Shown here: in pieces, positions 31,111-33,084 of the stretch
Position numbering within the stretch: the stretch's first letter is position 1
Layout of the letters: each line of letters opens with the position of its first letter
From: Saprospiraceae bacterium
GTDB taxonomy: Bacteria > Bacteroidota > Bacteroidia > Chitinophagales > Saprospiraceae
DNA length: 33,084 nt
Direction: 5' to 3'
Assembly (NCBI GenBank): GCA_020847425.1
Contig: JADLCC010000312.1
Location: 1-33,084, forward strand
Position numbers and translations under genes: made by a program
The notes under the pieces: model-generated
Database searches by the model: none
What the model was told of the DNA's origin: nothing
What the model saw: only the letters and a program-made list of their open reading frames with translations

Positions 31111-32840
31111 TCTACCTTTTTTACCTCCGAGCGACCCGAAACCCCATTCTCATTCACCGCCTCGATAGAATAATAATACGTTTTCTGATTGTCCATGCCC
31201 TTGTAGTAGTATTCATTGGCATCGTGCACCATGATGCAGTTGTGCAGTTTGTCAGGCTCGGTGCCGAAGTAGATATTATAGGCATAGGCATTGTCCACAG
31301 GTCCCCATTTGAGCCAGGCGGAACGTTTGTCTTTTTCAGTGCGCAACACGATGAGCGAGCGGACGCTGTCGGGCTTTGTGCCTTCCCCGTTGCCGAAGAC
31401 CCGCAGCCCTGAAATGGCGAATTTGCCCGCAGCCATGTGTACGTTTTCCAGTTTGATAAAACGTGTACGTACAGGTTGGGCCAGTTCGACGTAATCGTGC
31501 GGCACATCCGTCGTGTTTTTACTTTTATCCACGAGCAATTCCCATTTGCGGCCGTCGGCGGAGTGAAAAATCCGGTACTGGTGGTAAATATCGGTTTGTT
31601 TGCCCAGCAGACCGGCGTCCTGGTCGGCGTAGTTGATCTGAATGGCCCGAACGGTGGACAGCGCCCCGAGGTCGCTTTGCAGCCATTCGCCGGCATTGGA
31701 GCCGGCAGCCGACCAGTACGTTTTCATGCTTTCATCCACGGCATTGTTGGCATTGTAAGCCCCGAAAGTGGAGGACACCTGCACCGGTTTTTTGTAATTC
31801 AGCAGCATCCAGCCGGTGAAACGGCTTTTCAGGTGGTCGGCGGGGCCGTTGGGCAGGTAGTGTGGGTAATCGCCGAATACGGTGTTGCAATACATCAGAT
31901 CTCCGTCAAATCCGGCAGGCCAGATGCCGAGCCGGCGTTCGAAGTTGTTTTTGACGGAAAGGATGACGGTCGACACGTGCCACCAGTTGTTCCATTTGTC
32001 CTGAAAAGTAGCGCCGTGCCCGGCTCCGCGCGCAAAACCGCCGGGTTTAAAAGAAAAAGGGTCCGACTGCGGCGTAAAAGGCCCCAGCGGACTATCGCCC
32101 ACCACCACGCCGTCGGCATAGCCGCTGAATTCGGTACCCGGCGCGCCGTATTGCAGGTAGTATTTATTGTTGTGCCGGGTCATCCAGGCGCCTTCGATGA
32201 AGGGGTCGAGAAACGTATTGTCCATGTATTCGCCGAAACGCTGCCAGCCGTAGCGGTCCGGTTCGAGCAGGTACATTTCCTTGCGGTAACCCATGGGTTG
32301 CAGGGTTTTGCGGTTCAGTTCGACGCCGTACATCGGGTAGCGGTTGCTGCTGCCGTTGTACATGTAGAGCCGCCCGTCGTTGTCGGTAAAAAACGCCGGG
32401 TCCCAGCCGCCGATGTCGAAAGCGGCTACGGCCTCGGACCACTCATTGGCTTTAGGGTTGGTGCTCATCCAGATCGGGAAATCGCGACCGTAGGTGGAGC
32501 CGAACAGCAGCATCGTGTCGCCGATGATACCGACGGCGGGCGCGCAGAGGTCGTCGTACACCTTGTGGTAGGATTTCAGGAAACTCCGCGACACAAAGTG
32601 CCAGTTCAGCAGGTCGCTGCTCCACCAGTATCCCCATTGATTGGTGGAAAAAAGGTAATAGTCGCCTTTGTAGGTCACGATGACGGGGTCGGCCGTAGCG
32701 CGGTGGCGGCCCCATTCGCTGAAATTGGGAATGGGGGTGAAGCCGTAGTCGAGGTTGACGGGGTTGCAATATGTTTGTTGTGCGGCGCCGGAGGAAACTG
32801 CGGAAAGGAAAAGCAGAAGGAATAGGATTCTGTTCATCAT
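31107..32840 (-). CDS. Mirror copy: secreted GH43-like glycosidase
   Basis: Identical to the 577-residue protein at 245-1978: signal peptide, Asp51/Asp147/Glu216 triad pattern, F5/8 type C and FN3-like domains. Confidence 0.86.
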   Translation of the reverse strand: MMNRILFLLLFLSAVSSGAAQQTYCNPVNLDYGFTPIPNFSEWGRHRATADPVIVTYKGDYYLFSTNQWGYWWSSDLLNWHFVSRSFLKSYHKVYDDLCAPAVGIIGDTMLLFGSTYGRDFPIWMSTNPKANEWSEAVAAFDIGGWDPAFFTDNDGRLYMYNGSSNRYPMYGVELNRKTLQPMGYRKEMYLLEPDRYGWQRFGEYMDNTFLDPFIEGAWMTRHNNKYYLQYGAPGTEFSGYADGVVVGDSPLGPFTPQSDPFSFKPGGFARGAGHGATFQDKWNNWWHVSTVILSVKNNFERRLGIWPAGFDGDLMYCNTVFGDYPHYLPNGPADHLKSRFTGWMLLNYKKPVQVSSTFGAYNANNAVDESMKTYWSAAGSNAGEWLQSDLGALSTVRAIQINYADQDAGLLGKQTDIYHQYRIFHSADGRKWELLVDKSKNTTDVPHDYVELAQPVRTRFIKLENVHMAAGKFAISGLRVFGNGEGTKPDSVRSLIVLRTEKDKRSAWLKWGPVDNAYAYNIYFGTEPDKLHNCIMVHDANEYYYKGMDNQKTYYYSIEAVNENGVSGRSEVKKVE

Positions 32841-32874
32841 GGTATTTATTGCTTTAACCACATATTTATTTTTT

Positions 32875-32946
32875 AAACACATAGGCACATAGAACACATA
32901 GCGTAGAGTACTCTAAGAACTATGTTTTCTATGTGCCTATGTGTTT
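32875..32946. repeat. Mirror copy: imperfect inverted repeat with 27-base arms
   Basis: Mirror of 139-210, between the glycosidase and the DoxX-like fragment. Confidence 0.85.
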
Positions 32947-32951
32947 AATAA

Positions 32952-33083
32952 TTATCGCCGGTCGAACAACACCCCATCCAAACTCCACTTCCCGCCGCCG
33001 CCGAACAGGAACAGCACGCCGAACATTACGAACATAAAAGGATGCTGATCTTCGTACCAGATTTTTCCGTGTCCCATACCGAA
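32952..33083 (-). CDS. Mirror copy: DoxX-like membrane protein, C-terminal fragment
   Basis: Identical 43-residue tail to that at 2-133, cut by the window end at the same codon. Confidence 0.53.
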   Translation of the reverse strand, partial: FGMGHGKIWYEDQHPFMFVMFGVLFLFGGGGKWSLDGVLFDRR

Positions 33084-33084
33084 T

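Larger units (their letters stand above)
16543..33084. repeat. Right arm of the window-wide perfect inverted duplication
   Basis: Exact reverse complement of 1-16542. The entries listed here are mirror copies and probably do not represent extra genes. The window stops at the mirror image of its first base, so both ends break the same DoxX-like gene at the same codon, as expected if one assembled path was joined to its own reverse complement. Confidence 0.98.

Noticed and set aside
1-33084. Biological gene duplication giving two copies of every gene
   Set aside because: Two natural copies of this length would be expected to differ somewhere and to have different outer flanks. Perfect identity and mirrored ends point to an artefact.

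Overview
The window is a single perfect inverted duplication. Bases 1-16542 reappear base for base as the reverse complement in 16543-33084, with no spacer, so any feature at x..y on one strand recurs at (33085-y)..(33085-x) on the other. All gene pairs match this rule exactly, and so do the intergenic stretches I compared directly. The unique content is therefore 16.5 kb. The most economical reading is an assembly or chimera fold-back. The axis lies inside a short palindromic repeat (half-site GTAGAGACGCACAG) at which an assembler could turn round, and both window ends cut the same gene at the same base. A real head-to-head duplication or a closed hairpin end cannot be excluded from sequence alone. 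Gene copy number should be counted once until this is resolved.

The unique 16.5 kb looks like a chromosomal segment of a Bacteroidota bacterium, probably Saprospiria- or Chitinophagia-like. Evidence: no clear Shine-Dalgarno sequences before the genes I inspected, several TAnnTTTG-type -7 promoter boxes, a 1335-residue hybrid two-component system of the type typical of this phylum, an F5/8 and FN3 decorated secreted family 43 glycosidase, a DUF4265 protein, and many intergenic palindromic repeats.

Left arm, in order: the 3' end of a DoxX-like membrane protein; a secreted GH43-like glycosidase overlapping by 4 bases a small DUF4265 gene; convergent with these, a GlxA-type AraC regulator with a DJ-1/PfpI domain; divergent from it, an exported DJ-1/PfpI protein with a C-terminal TPR-like region; a polytopic membrane protein overlapping it tail to tail; a secreted M16 zinc metalloprotease; a FabH-type ketoacyl-ACP synthase III; divergently, a CNNM/CorC-type transporter; a small DUF1801 protein; and, divergently, the hybrid sensor kinase/regulator that ends 86 bases before the axis. 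The right arm holds the same genes in mirror order and opposite orientation.

The genes do not form one obvious pathway. Two local associations are worth noting: the regulator/exported-protein pair, both of the DJ-1 superfamily, and the two carbohydrate-associated genes (GH43 glycosidase and hybrid sensor), which lie over 10 kb apart with no SusC/SusD pair between them. The most distinctive non-coding content is a set of six different palindromic or short-tandem repeat families between the genes. One of them shows a paired substitution that keeps its hairpin intact. I found no CRISPR array, tRNA, rRNA, transposase, phage gene or defence system.
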